From assembly GCA_965365445.1 (NCBI GenBank), contig CBDUBS010000002.1, forward strand, positions 1-61,139: a DNA stretch of 61,139 nt. The letters are read 5' to 3'. The notes below the pieces were generated by a model. That model saw nothing but the letters and a program-made list of their open reading frames with translations. It ran no database searches and was not told the origin of the DNA. Origin of the DNA: CBDUBS01 sp965365445 (GTDB taxonomy: Bacteria > Bacteroidota > Rhodothermia > Rhodothermales > DASSAV01). A program made the position numbers and the translations under genes. Below are positions 52,894 through 61,139 of this stretch, piece after piece (within the stretch, counting starts at the first letter, position 1; the number at the start of each line of letters is the position of its first letter).

Positions 52894-53352
52894 TTAAGAA
52901 GCGACAGGCGGAGGTATCCGTCCCTGAACCCACTCGGAGGACCCGTCGTCATATACTTCCCGTTTCCAGATAGGCACGCGCTCTTTCAACGTATCGATCA
53001 GGAACCGGCTAATCGCAAACCCCTCGGCCCGGTGGCCCGTCGAAACGCCTACGATAACACTGGCTTCTTTAACCGGTACGGAGCCAAGGCGGTGGTGAAT
53101 ACAAAGCCTGTAGGAGCGGCCGACTCGTTCCGATTCCCGAGCGATCTCCTCCAGTACGTTGAGCGCCATCGGTTCGTACGCTTCATATTCAAGCAGCCGT
53201 GTAGCCTTCTCTCCTGTTTTCCCTCGCGTCGTTCCTATGAAAAGGTTCACCGCACCGGATTTCTCTTCAGGAAGAAAAGTGGATACGGCCCCGACGTCGA
53301 GAGGCGCCTGCTGGAGGCAAAGCCACAGGCTCCCGGTTTTGATTTCGTGCAT
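52894..53352 (-). CDS. moaE: Molybdopterin synthase catalytic subunit
   Basis: 152 residues from the ATG at 53352 (MHEIKTGSLWLCLQ). FIGTTRGKTGEKATRLLEYE, CIHHRLGSVPVKEASVIVGV and the catalytic lysine region RVPIWKREVYDDGSSEW are family blocks. With MoaD it converts cPMP to molybdopterin in the molybdenum-cofactor pathway. It starts 7 bp after moaD. No other moa or mob gene lies in the window. Confidence 0.95.
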   Translation of the reverse strand: MHEIKTGSLWLCLQQAPLDVGAVSTFLPEEKSGAVNLFIGTTRGKTGEKATRLLEYEAYEPMALNVLEEIARESERVGRSYRLCIHHRLGSVPVKEASVIVGVSTGHRAEGFAISRFLIDTLKERVPIWKREVYDDGSSEWVQGRIPPPVAS

Positions 53353-53359
53353 GGTCGGT

Positions 53360-53635
53360 TTAGCCCCCACTAACCGGCGTAATGATCGCCACCTCGTCGC
53401 CGTCATTCAGCGGTATCCCATCGGATGCATACTCCAGGTTGACGGCCAGACGGATTACGTCGCGGTACGGCCTGAACGCCGGGAAGGCCTCCTCCATCGC
53501 ATCGAGTACGTCCCTGCCGCAGGCAGGCGACGTTAAGGCCAGATGGTGATGCGATGAGCCGGTGAGATCCCGTAGGGAACTGAACAGGCATACCTTGACG
53601 TGGAGGGTACGATCGGGTGAGGAGGCTTCTTCCAT
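53360..53635 (-). CDS. moaD: Molybdopterin synthase sulfur-carrier subunit
   Basis: 91 residues of the ubiquitin-like ThiS/MoaD fold, ending in the required Gly-Gly (AIITPVSGG). It shows LHVKVCLFSSLRDLTG and IPLNDGDEVAIITPVSGG. It donates the thiocarboxylate sulfur to MoaE. Directly upstream of moaE and 9 bp after a LolC/E-type permease gene. Confidence 0.93.
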   Translation of the reverse strand: MEEASSPDRTLHVKVCLFSSLRDLTGSSHHHLALTSPACGRDVLDAMEEAFPAFRPYRDVIRLAVNLEYASDGIPLNDGDEVAIITPVSGG

Positions 53636-53644
53636 GTGGACCAG

Positions 53645-54892
53645 TCAGCTGAAACGAATGACCCGGATCGGATCGATGCGGGATGCCACGCGTGCCGGTA
53701 TGTAGGCGGCAAGCAGGCAGAGCGCCAGTGTAACTACGAGTACGATGAGGAAGTCCAGAGGATTCAGATCGATCGGCGCCGTATCCATATAGTACGCCTC
53801 CGCAGGTAAAGGGATGATGCCGAACCGCTCCTGTAGCAGGGCCAGGACGAGGGCCAGCGCCTCCCCGATGATCGTTCCAACAAGCCCGATGAGCAGACCG
53901 AGCCAGAGAAAAAGACGCCGCAGTACGCGCCGGGAGGCCCCCATGCTCTGCAAAACCCCTATTTCACCCGTCTTTTCCAGTACGATCATGAGCAAAGCCC
54001 CAATGATGTTGAACGCCGCCACGATAACGATGACGCCAATGACGAGCGGGATGATGTTTTCCTGAAGGTTCACCCACGCAAACAGGCCGCGCCATACCTC
54101 GAAGATCGTGCGGGACATGACCGGAAAACCAAACGTAACCTCCACCGAATCAGAAACCGTTTCGGCAAGGCGCGTATCGCTCAGGGTCAGGTCGAATCGG
54201 GTAACTTCATCCGGGGCGTAGCCGAGAAAACCACGGGCCGCTTCGAGGTTCGTGAATACATAAATTTCGTCGAAGTTCTCCAGGAAGGTTTCATAGATGC
54301 CCGTCACGACGAATGGCTTTACACGCGGTCTGCGGGCCCCGGACAGACCGGCATCGGCGTCGAGGCCGCGCAGGGAGAATCCGGCGATCCGGTCTCCGAC
54401 ATCGGCGCCGATCAAACGGGCCAGCTTCGCCCCGATAACTATACCTGTCGCCTCGGTCGTATCGGAGGAAAAGACGGGGCCTCCCTGGATCATCTGGCGT
54501 CTTAGATAGGGCGGAAGGCTGTCCACACCCCAGAGCATGACTCCTTCGATGGCATCGGAGGTACGGCGCAACAGCACGAATTCCTGGATGACCGGAGCCA
54601 CCCGGATGACCTGTGGAAACCGGGCGAGCCGGAAAGCCATGCTTTCCGCATCCGAAAGCGGCTCGTCCTGGATGCTTTCCACCTGTACGTGGGCGCCGAA
54701 CCCCGTTATTTTTTCCTTGATCTCCCCGCTGAACCCCCGCACGATAGAAAGGGACAGAAGCAACGCCGCCACGCCCACAGCCACTCCACCGACCGCTACC
54801 AGAATGATGAAATGCAGAAACCGCCGACCTTCCCGTGCCCCCTCCGCGCCGCGTAGATACCGGCCTGCAATAAACCGCTCGAATCGTAGCAT
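53645..54892 (-). CDS. LolC/LolE-type FtsX-family ABC permease
   Basis: 415 residues. It has an N-terminal TM helix (about 28-48, FIILVAVGGVAVGVAALLLS), a large extracytoplasmic MacB-PCD-like domain, and three C-terminal TM helices in the FtsX pattern (ENIIPLVIGVIVIVAAFNII, LFLWLGLLIGLVGTIIGEAL, FLIVLVVTLALCLLAAYIPA), ending in ASRIDPIRVIRFS. The family releases lipoproteins from the inner membrane together with LolD. No LolD ATPase gene is adjacent. Start is the ATG at 54892. Confidence 0.9.
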   Translation of the reverse strand: MLRFERFIAGRYLRGAEGAREGRRFLHFIILVAVGGVAVGVAALLLSLSIVRGFSGEIKEKITGFGAHVQVESIQDEPLSDAESMAFRLARFPQVIRVAPVIQEFVLLRRTSDAIEGVMLWGVDSLPPYLRRQMIQGGPVFSSDTTEATGIVIGAKLARLIGADVGDRIAGFSLRGLDADAGLSGARRPRVKPFVVTGIYETFLENFDEIYVFTNLEAARGFLGYAPDEVTRFDLTLSDTRLAETVSDSVEVTFGFPVMSRTIFEVWRGLFAWVNLQENIIPLVIGVIVIVAAFNIIGALLMIVLEKTGEIGVLQSMGASRRVLRRLFLWLGLLIGLVGTIIGEALALVLALLQERFGIIPLPAEAYYMDTAPIDLNPLDFLIVLVVTLALCLLAAYIPARVASRIDPIRVIRFS

Positions 54893-55146
54893 GGTAGGCC
54901 GGTTATACGCGATGAACGTTGAGGTAGAAGCAGGCCGATGTACTGCGGCTTGTTGCCGGATTCGAAAGTAATGGATCGGCGGCTCGATTGCAGATACGAA
55001 TCCGAAAATTCGAGGACTATCAGACCGATTGGTTTATTAACTTCTCCCATTCGGATGTCCCCGCTCTTTCACCAACAGGCGAGTGGATACGCCGGAGCGG
55101 TTTGTAGAACCTCCGTCCAGTGCTTCCTCCTGCCAGGGTACCTGAT

Positions 55147-56778
55147 ATGAACAACGCCATACCTCGCATTCCTCAACCGATCAACGAGCCCGTACTTTCG
55201 TATGCCCCAGGCTCCACGGAACGAAAAGCCATCAAGCTGGCCATCGAGGACCTGAAGAGCCGATCCGTTGATATACCGGCAATCATCGACGGCCGCGAAG
55301 TGTTTACAGGGGATACCGCGCCGATCCGGCCCCCCCACGAACTCGGACACACACTGGGCGCCGCCCATTTCTGCGGCGGCGAAGAGGTGAAAGCCGCCAT
55401 CGCCGCAGCCGAAAAGGCCCAGCCTGAGTGGTCGCGTATGCCGTGGACGGACCGTGCAGCCATTTTTCTGAAAGCGGCGGACCTGCTGGCCGGACGAATG
55501 CGATACCAGATCAATGCCGCCACGATGCTCGGACAAAGCAAAAACGTGCATCAGGCCGAGATCGATGCCGCCTGTGAGATGATCGACTTCCTGAGGTTCA
55601 ATGCTTACTTCATGGAGCAAATCTACCGGGACCAGCCGTTTTCTCCAGCCGGACAGTGGAACCGGCTGGAGTACCGCCCGCTGGAAGGATTCATTTTTGC
55701 GGTTACCCCCTTCAATTTCAGCTCCATACAAGGGAACCTGCCCACGGCCCCGGCCATCATGGGTAATACGGTCATATGGAAGCCCGCATCCAGTACGGTA
55801 TACTCCGCCTACTTTTTCTATAACGTGCTCCGGGAGGCCGGTCTACCCGACGGAGTCATTAATATGGTGCCCGGCCGCGGAGCCGCCGTTGGCGATCCGG
55901 TGTTTGCCTCTCCGAAGTTCGCCGGCCTGCACTTCACCGGGTCCACGGGTACGTTTCAGTACATGTGGAAAACCATTGCCGAGAACCTGCCCCGGTATAA
56001 AACCTACCCACGTATCGTCGGAGAAACCGGCGGCAAGGATTTCATCATTGCGCATCCATCGGCCGACCCGGTGGCCGTCTCCACGGCCATCGTACGGGGT
56101 GGTTTCGAGTATCAGGGCCAGAAATGCTCCGCCGTCTCCCGGTGCTATCTCCCGATGTCACTCTGGCCGTATATCCGGAAGGATCTGTTCGAGCAGCTCG
56201 ACCAGATAAAAATGGGCAGCGTCGAGGATTTTAGTGTGTTTTTCAATGCGGTTATCGATAAGGCGGCGTTCAAGAACATAACCGGCTATATCGATCATGC
56301 CCGCGACGCGGACGGGGTGGAGATCATTCATGGAGGCGGCTATTCCGATGAAGAGGGATACTTCATAGAACCGACCGTGATTATGGTTCAGGATCCGCAC
56401 TACCGGACCATGTGTGAAGAGATCTTCGGGCCGGTCGTTACCCTATTCCTTTACGACGACAACCAGTTCGAGGAAACGCTTGATCTGCTGGATCAATCTT
56501 CCCCCTACGGCCTCACCGGCGCCGTATTCGCACAGGATCGCAAAGCCATAAACCTGGCCACGGAGCGGCTCGTCCATGCCGCCGGCAACTTCTACATAAA
56601 CGACAAGCCTACCGGCGCCGTGGTGGGGCAACAACCGTTCGGCGGCGCACGAGCTTCCGGTACGAATGACAAAGCCGGCTCCTACCTAAACCTGATCCGG
56701 TGGGTATCAGCCAGGTCCATAAAAGAAACCTTCGATCCGGCGCGGCATCACGGGTATCCATTCATGCTGCCCGAGTAG
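55147..56778 (+). CDS. pruA: 1-pyrroline-5-carboxylate dehydrogenase
   Basis: 543 residues of the aldehyde-dehydrogenase superfamily, resembling the eukaryotic ALDH4 type. Catalytic Cys327 is in EYQGQKCSAVSRCYLP and the general-base Glu293 in IVGETGGKDFIIAH. The NAD-binding segment has TPFNFSSIQGNLPTAPAIMG and VIWKPASSTVYSAYFFYNVL. It oxidises glutamate-semialdehyde to glutamate in proline degradation. Start is the ATG at 55147 (MNNAIPRIPQ). No proline dehydrogenase gene is adjacent. Confidence 0.94.
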   Translation: MNNAIPRIPQPINEPVLSYAPGSTERKAIKLAIEDLKSRSVDIPAIIDGREVFTGDTAPIRPPHELGHTLGAAHFCGGEEVKAAIAAAEKAQPEWSRMPWTDRAAIFLKAADLLAGRMRYQINAATMLGQSKNVHQAEIDAACEMIDFLRFNAYFMEQIYRDQPFSPAGQWNRLEYRPLEGFIFAVTPFNFSSIQGNLPTAPAIMGNTVIWKPASSTVYSAYFFYNVLREAGLPDGVINMVPGRGAAVGDPVFASPKFAGLHFTGSTGTFQYMWKTIAENLPRYKTYPRIVGETGGKDFIIAHPSADPVAVSTAIVRGGFEYQGQKCSAVSRCYLPMSLWPYIRKDLFEQLDQIKMGSVEDFSVFFNAVIDKAAFKNITGYIDHARDADGVEIIHGGGYSDEEGYFIEPTVIMVQDPHYRTMCEEIFGPVVTLFLYDDNQFEETLDLLDQSSPYGLTGAVFAQDRKAINLATERLVHAAGNFYINDKPTGAVVGQQPFGGARASGTNDKAGSYLNLIRWVSARSIKETFDPARHHGYPFMLPE

Positions 56779-56831
56779 CGTCCGCCGCACGAACGGTTCT
56801 TTGACAGCCACGCACCGAAAAAGGAAAACAT

Positions 56832-57332
56832 TTGGCCGCACCGGGGGAAAAGGAGGAACAGTCGCACATATTCATGAGCACACGCCACCCAGGGCGTGTG
56901 AGAGCGCCCAATCTCCTGGCGCAGTTGCTGCTTCGGAAGCTGGCCGTGGCGATGTTGCCTCTGATGATAGTGACCCTGACGGGGGTGTTGCATACGCACG
57001 ACATCCGCGCCTACCTCGTCTTCGGCTTGCCTGCGGCAGTCGTCGTGGCGGTCGCATGGACGGCGTTCGAGATGCGGCTGTTGATCGTAGAAGTTCGGAT
57101 CAGGCACGGATACGCGGCAATTTGCACCCTGTGGCATTGCATGAGCGCCAGGCAGGACGATCCCTGGTTGCCTGTGTTTGATGTGAGACGTTCCCGCGCC
57201 TCCATTATCGTGGGCCTGGGGGATGCCGTTTATGAGTTTCGCGACACGGACTGGCCGCAATACGAAGCCATGCTGGAAGCATTCGTCCAGAGCAAGGAGT
57301 GGCCTTCGTCCGCGGGCATCCCCCCATCCTGA
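56832..57332 (+). CDS. Small membrane protein of unknown function
   Basis: 166 residues from a TTG at 56832 with aagga six bases upstream. An ATG at 56874 (MSTRHPGRVR) is the alternative but has its aggagg 17 bases away. Two hydrophobic helices (about 37-55, AVAMLPLMIVTLTGVLHTH, and 62-78) are followed by a soluble domain with WLPVFDVRRSRASIIVGLGD and EFRDTDWPQYEAMLEAF, ending in GIPPS. No family recognised. The GntR gene starts 6 bp after its stop, so they are coupled. Confidence 0.7.
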   Translation: MAAPGEKEEQSHIFMSTRHPGRVRAPNLLAQLLLRKLAVAMLPLMIVTLTGVLHTHDIRAYLVFGLPAAVVVAVAWTAFEMRLLIVEVRIRHGYAAICTLWHCMSARQDDPWLPVFDVRRSRASIIVGLGDAVYEFRDTDWPQYEAMLEAFVQSKEWPSSAGIPPS

Positions 57333-57338
57333 TCGCCG

Positions 57339-58259
57339 ATGATTACGATAGACCGGTCTTCATCCATTCCCGTCCTGGATCAACTGGTGGTTCGGTTGCG
57401 GTACCTCATTGCGGGAGGCCGCATACCCATGGGCGATCCCCTACCGTCTACGCGCGCGCTGGCGGCTCAGGCAGGGGTAAGCTTCCATACGGTGCGCAAG
57501 GCCTATCACCAGCTTCAGAAGGAAGGTATCATCGAACTGACACCCGAAGGCAGGTTCCGCATCACCCAGCGGACGCCCTTGCCGAAAAGCGAGCGAATGG
57601 AAAAGGGCGCCGCCATCATACACGAAGCGCTGGAAAAAATGGTCGGTCTCGGGCTTCAGGGAGAGGACATCGAGTATCTTCTGCAAGAACAAGTCGATAT
57701 GATGGATTCCGAGTCGGTCCGAAGGAAGCTCGTGTTCGTCGGCCCTTACCGTGAAATGGCCGAACTGTGCGCCGAGCAGCTAGAAAAGGCGCTTCAGCAG
57801 CCGGTATTCGGGGTGGGCCTCGATGAAGCGGGACGACACAGGGACGCAGATTACGTTTTTTCGTTGTTCTCGTCGCTCCAGAGCACCGCCGACCTCCTTC
57901 CTCACGTTGACGCCATCGGGGTCTTGGTTCACTTCAACCAGGAAGCACTGGACCGGGTGGCCCGTCTGTTGAGCCACCAGACTGTCGGAATCGTCGCCAG
58001 AGACAATCAGTCTCTGCCCCACATCATGGCTGAACTCAAATCCTGTACGGGTTTCACCGGGCAAATGATTGCGGCTACCATAGACGAACGGCCTCACCAC
58101 CTGAACACCCTGCTGGCCCGGGTCGATGTGCTGCTCATCACACCACCGTGCCGGAGGCGTATCCGTTCCCTGTTGAACCAGGAGCGGCCGTTTACGCTCG
58201 TGCACCCCCTCGTGAGCGCCGACTCCATCGAGGTCATCATGAAGTCGATCCCGGTATGA
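57339..58259 (+). CDS. GntR-family transcriptional regulator
   Basis: 306 residues. The N-terminal GntR winged helix (about 7-75) shows PVLDQLVVRLRYLIAGGRIP and PLPSTRALAAQAGVSFHTVR. The C-terminal part of about 220 residues is not the FadR, HutC or MocR type and has a Rossmann-like alternation (RKLVFVGPYREMAELCAEQL, LLPHVDAIGVLVHF, VDVLLITPPCRRRI), perhaps a degenerate ligand-binding domain. It is longer than YtrA-type regulators. Encoded 6 bp after a membrane protein it may control. Confidence 0.88.
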   Translation: MITIDRSSSIPVLDQLVVRLRYLIAGGRIPMGDPLPSTRALAAQAGVSFHTVRKAYHQLQKEGIIELTPEGRFRITQRTPLPKSERMEKGAAIIHEALEKMVGLGLQGEDIEYLLQEQVDMMDSESVRRKLVFVGPYREMAELCAEQLEKALQQPVFGVGLDEAGRHRDADYVFSLFSSLQSTADLLPHVDAIGVLVHFNQEALDRVARLLSHQTVGIVARDNQSLPHIMAELKSCTGFTGQMIAATIDERPHHLNTLLARVDVLLITPPCRRRIRSLLNQERPFTLVHPLVSADSIEVIMKSIPV

Positions 58260-58334
58260 GTGCGTGTACAGGCAGGTAAGTGAACGTAATCCGCCTTCAC
58301 TCATGGCCGGTCCGCCGCCACTCGATCACCCGGC

Positions 58335-60584
58335 TCACTGTGAGGCCAGCGACCCGCTTTCTATTTCACGAACGAGCCGATCCGCATCGTAAACAGACCG
58401 TAAGGATTCGAGAATGCCTCTGGAATCGACCGATACCGCCCGCTCCACGATGCTACGGAAAAGGTAATTATTGGGCAGGCTCTCGATGTTTCCATCGAAC
58501 ACGAGGCCGACGATTTCAAGGTTCTTGTTCACCAACGGCGAGCCCGAGTTGCCGCCCGTGATGTCGTTAGTGGAAACCAGATTGAACGGAGTGGATAGTT
58601 TGAGCCGGTTTCTGCGCTCGATCCATCGCGCCGGCAGGTCCCAATCCTCCTTCTGGTAGGAGTAATAGGCGTCGTAAAGGCCATAGAAGGTTGTATGCGG
58701 GGGAGCGATGGTCCCATTGTACGGATACCCGAGCACCACCCCGTCAGCCAGCCGCAACGAAAACGAGGCGTCAGGAGGAACTTGCGTTCCATAAACGGCA
58801 AAACGGGCGCGGGCCAGCGAAGCATTCAGACTCTTCTCTCGCGCCTGCACGTCGTCCACCTGCTGCGATACGGTAAAATACAGCGGAGCCAGCGCGTCAA
58901 TGACGCCAACCGTCACATCGTCGCTGGACATAAAGCCTTTTTCAAGGAGACCCGCGAAGGAGGCCGAATCGGCAAGGGCTGTTTTTTCAACTATTTCATC
59001 GGCCACTTCTTCCGGCGTCCTTCCCTGAAGCACTCTTCGCAAGGTCGGGTCGGTTACCCCCAGCGCATTCTGCAGCGACCGTAGACGGCTCGTGATGAAT
59101 CCCTTTTCAACCGGCGAAGGTCGATCCGTCACCTTCAGAGCTTCCTTTTTTATCGAGGTCAGTCGTTCCTGAGGAGCGCCGCGCTGTTTGAGGATCGAAT
59201 AAATGTAACCGTACAGCGCCCGCAGGAGGATGTGTGAGCCAATCTGGTCCGAACCGAAACCAATGAAGGCATTGCTCTGGTTGAGCGTTGCCGATTTGGT
59301 TCGCTGCAAATCCTTGATCTGGTCGATGAGTTTACCATACTGGCTGTCGAGCGAGTCGGCGCCCGCAATGGCCGTTTGCAGGGCGCGTTCCGACGCGGCG
59401 CGCCGAGCGATCAGGTAAGGATCCTGTAAACCTTCCAGTTGCCCCTGATTGGCCTTGATGCTATTGGAGATCGAAAAATAGGCATTGCGCAGATCGTACT
59501 TCTCCGCTTCTTCCGGATTCGCCTCGATGAAGTCCATCAGGATGCGTGCACGGTCCCGAAGCACCTCGAGTTCGGCCGGCAACGTATAGTCCCGTTCGAA
59601 CTCCAGTTGGCTGATCGTATTCAGGCGGCTGGTCGAGCCGGGATTCCCGATCACGAACACGGTTTCCCCTTCGGCGGCTCCGTTATCCGACCACGGAAAG
59701 TACTCCGGTGTGGTGAGCGGCTTGCCCTGCACATCGTACGCCCGGAAAAAGCTCATATCCAGAGCGTACCGCGGATAGGTAAAATTATCCGGATCGCCCC
59801 CGAAGAACCCGAGTTCCACTTCGGGCGCCATCACGAGGCGGATGTCGTTGTACCGTTTGAACGTATAGGCCGAATACTTTCCGCCGTTGTACAGTTCGAT
59901 CACCTGAACATGGTACGTCGTATCCCGCGTTTTGGCTTCCGAAGTCATGCGTTCCTGTATGCGCGTCACGGCATTGCTGACGGCTTCGGCCCGGGCGGCC
60001 GCATCGGCGCTTTTCCCGGACGAGGAATACACTTCATTCGTTACATCCGTTATGGAAACGAGCTGATCGACGTACAAATCTTTGACCTTACGCTCCTGCT
60101 CAAGAGTTTCGGCATAGAAGCCGTTCTCCAACAGGTTTTCGCCGGGTTTGCTGACGGCCGTAACACTTTCTCTGCCGCAGTGATGGTTGGTCAGGATGAG
60201 GCCGTTCGGAGACACGAACGAGGCAGAGCAGTAGCTGGCAAACCGGAGGGCCCCCGAACGGGCTTTCTGGAACCATGCTTCATCCGGCGTAAAATTGTAG
60301 GCCTGAGTGAAGTAGGCGGTCGGCGGGTTATCGAATGTCCACATCTTACCCGCATCGAACCGCTGGGCGGCCACCGTGTCGAAACCGGCAGGCATAGAGG
60401 TCAACGCAATCGGCTCGGCCGGGGCGTCGCCCGGTGCAGACGTCCCCGCCCGTGGCGTAGCCGGTTCCGGACGCTCCGTTACGACGGCCGTTTCGCCGGA
60501 ACCGGCACATCCGGCTAGCACCGCAAAAAAAGCGGCCAGAAAGAGGGTCTGAATGGAAAGCCTGTTGAACATGATACCGTACAT
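58335..60584 (-). CDS. S46-family dipeptidyl-peptidase lipoprotein (DPP7-like)
   Basis: 749-residue serine exopeptidase of the bacterial S46 family. The lipoprotein signal ends in the lipobox LAGCAGSG (C26). Catalytic residues are His in LTNHHCGRES (134/135), D276 in YPRYALDMSFF and S680 in TGGNSGSPLVN. The residue after VFD in VFDGNIESLP is Gly, the DPP7-type specificity position (DPP11 has Arg), which suggests cleavage after hydrophobic rather than acidic residues. Tandem with a second S46 gene. Start is the ATG at 60584; one at 60572 is also possible. Confidence 0.95.
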   Translation of the reverse strand: MYGIMFNRLSIQTLFLAAFFAVLAGCAGSGETAVVTERPEPATPRAGTSAPGDAPAEPIALTSMPAGFDTVAAQRFDAGKMWTFDNPPTAYFTQAYNFTPDEAWFQKARSGALRFASYCSASFVSPNGLILTNHHCGRESVTAVSKPGENLLENGFYAETLEQERKVKDLYVDQLVSITDVTNEVYSSSGKSADAAARAEAVSNAVTRIQERMTSEAKTRDTTYHVQVIELYNGGKYSAYTFKRYNDIRLVMAPEVELGFFGGDPDNFTYPRYALDMSFFRAYDVQGKPLTTPEYFPWSDNGAAEGETVFVIGNPGSTSRLNTISQLEFERDYTLPAELEVLRDRARILMDFIEANPEEAEKYDLRNAYFSISNSIKANQGQLEGLQDPYLIARRAASERALQTAIAGADSLDSQYGKLIDQIKDLQRTKSATLNQSNAFIGFGSDQIGSHILLRALYGYIYSILKQRGAPQERLTSIKKEALKVTDRPSPVEKGFITSRLRSLQNALGVTDPTLRRVLQGRTPEEVADEIVEKTALADSASFAGLLEKGFMSSDDVTVGVIDALAPLYFTVSQQVDDVQAREKSLNASLARARFAVYGTQVPPDASFSLRLADGVVLGYPYNGTIAPPHTTFYGLYDAYYSYQKEDWDLPARWIERRNRLKLSTPFNLVSTNDITGGNSGSPLVNKNLEIVGLVFDGNIESLPNNYLFRSIVERAVSVDSRGILESLRSVYDADRLVREIESGSLASQ

Positions 60585-60609
60585 GATGAAAATGCGCCGT
60601 GCGGGCCTG

Positions 60610-60655
60610 AAAAAAACGGAATGCCCGGACAGGCTCGTCTCCTGCCTACCCGGGC
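60610..60655 (-). terminator. Intrinsic terminator between the two S46 genes
   Basis: On the minus strand gcccgggtaggc and gcctgtccgggc (60644-60655 and 60623-60634 on the plus strand) pair with a two-base internal mismatch and a 9-nt loop. Seven T residues follow after a short spacer (plus-strand aaaaaaa 60610-60616). It lies 12 bp after the stop of the partial S46 gene. Confidence 0.78.
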
Positions 60656-60667
60656 TGTAAACGAACG

Positions 60668-61139
60668 TTAACGAGAGGCTGTATCCGCTTCCTGTTCCGT
60701 GGGAACGAGCCTGCCCGTTTTCAACTCGATGGCAAGCCGATCGGCTCCATACAGGTCATCTATCGATTCGAGAATGCCGCGCGAGTCCACCGCGACGGCC
60801 CGGAAATTCTCCGGTCGATATATGAAGGACGACGGCAGGCTTTCGATATTGCCGTCGAACACGAGTCCGACGACCTGGAGATCGCGATTGACCATCGGCG
60901 AGCCCGAGTTGCCGCCAATGATGTCGGCCGTTGCGACGAGGTTCATGGGGGTAGACAGGTCGAATTCCTCCGGAGGAGTCAGCCAGCGCTGCGGCACGTC
61001 CCACTCGCTCCCCGGTCCGTAAGAATAATAGTGATCGTAAACCCCGTAGAAGGTGGTATGTGGAGGGGCTACGGTCCCGTTATACGGATAGCCTTGCACC
61101 ACACCATCGGCGAGCCGCAGCGAGAACGTGGCATCGGGA
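60668..61139 (-). CDS. S46-family dipeptidyl-peptidase, C-terminal part (DPP7-like)
   Basis: The window holds the last 156 codons; the start lies beyond the right edge. The frame reads PDATFSLRLADGMVQGYPYN, then the catalytic-serine block IIGGNSGSPMVNRDLQVVGL and VFDGNIESLPSS, ending in TEQEADTASR. It is closely similar in layout to the neighbouring S46 protein, and the DPP7-type Gly after VFD is kept. The two probably arose by tandem duplication. Confidence 0.95.
   Translation of the reverse strand, partial: PDATFSLRLADGVVQGYPYNGTVAPPHTTFYGVYDHYYSYGPGSEWDVPQRWLTPPEEFDLSTPMNLVATADIIGGNSGSPMVNRDLQVVGLVFDGNIESLPSSFIYRPENFRAVAVDSRGILESIDDLYGADRLAIELKTGRLVPTEQEADTASR

Overview
The window reads as an ordinary stretch of chromosome from a GC-rich member of the Bacteroidota/Rhodothermota lineage (Rhodothermia- or Balneolota-like). 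This is inferred from family content and gene order. The markers are a ribosomal protein S16 with a long charged C-terminal tail, the order ileS - dksA-like - lspA, tandem S46 dipeptidyl-peptidases, a small Bacteroidota-type conserved protein behind dxs, and eukaryote-like (type 2) isoleucyl-tRNA synthetase and P5C dehydrogenase. No insertion sequence, prophage, CRISPR array or rRNA operon was seen. One tRNA gene, tRNA-Lys(CUU), is present.

Layout. 1-10.4 kb: translation and secretion genes (rpsP, ffh), a CxxC carboxymuconolactone-decarboxylase-type protein, 5-formyl-THF cyclo-ligase, two PspC-domain membrane proteins, a helical ferritin-like protein, a catalytic/non-catalytic M16 peptidase pair, and polA. 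10.5-20 kb: dTDP-glucose dehydratase, HAD phosphatase, alpha/beta hydrolase, a probable protein-deglycation pair (fructosamine-kinase homologue plus low-molecular-weight phosphatase), then xseA-xseB-dxs and an L,D-transpeptidase. 20-32.4 kb: a long co-directional minus-strand block, yggS - divIVA - punA - unknown - ileS - dksA-like - lspA - lepA - unknown - lepB. 32.4-38.9 kb: a putative outer-membrane protein, a Tat-exported phosphotriesterase-family hydrolase, and two histidine-kinase/receiver proteins without a DNA-binding output domain.

39-50.3 kb is the metabolic centrepiece. A nine-gene minus-strand array encodes the cobalamin subunit of a split methylmalonyl-CoA mutase, MeaB, the mutase catalytic subunit, methylmalonyl-CoA epimerase, four subunits of a biotin-dependent Na+-pumping decarboxylase (alpha, delta/gamma-like, biotin carrier, beta) and a CoA-transferase. 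Citrate synthase faces it across a shared terminator. Together these would convert succinyl-CoA to propionyl-CoA with Na+ export and recycle the CoA. The beta subunit carries an unusual insertion of about 100 residues. No biotin carboxylase subunit lies in the window, which favours decarboxylation over carboxylation.

50.7-61 kb: a Tat-exported hydroxypyruvate-isomerase-like TIM barrel, tRNA-Lys, an EamA transporter, moaD-moaE, a LolC/E-type permease, P5C dehydrogenase, a small membrane protein with a GntR regulator, and two tandem DPP7-like S46 peptidases, the second cut by the right edge.

Intergenic structure worth noting: a four-tier nested stem at 4120-4226, a perfect 17-bp palindrome inside divIVA, a strong hairpin between mce and mmdA, and several clear intrinsic terminators. 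All functional calls come from motif recognition by eye. No database search was run.
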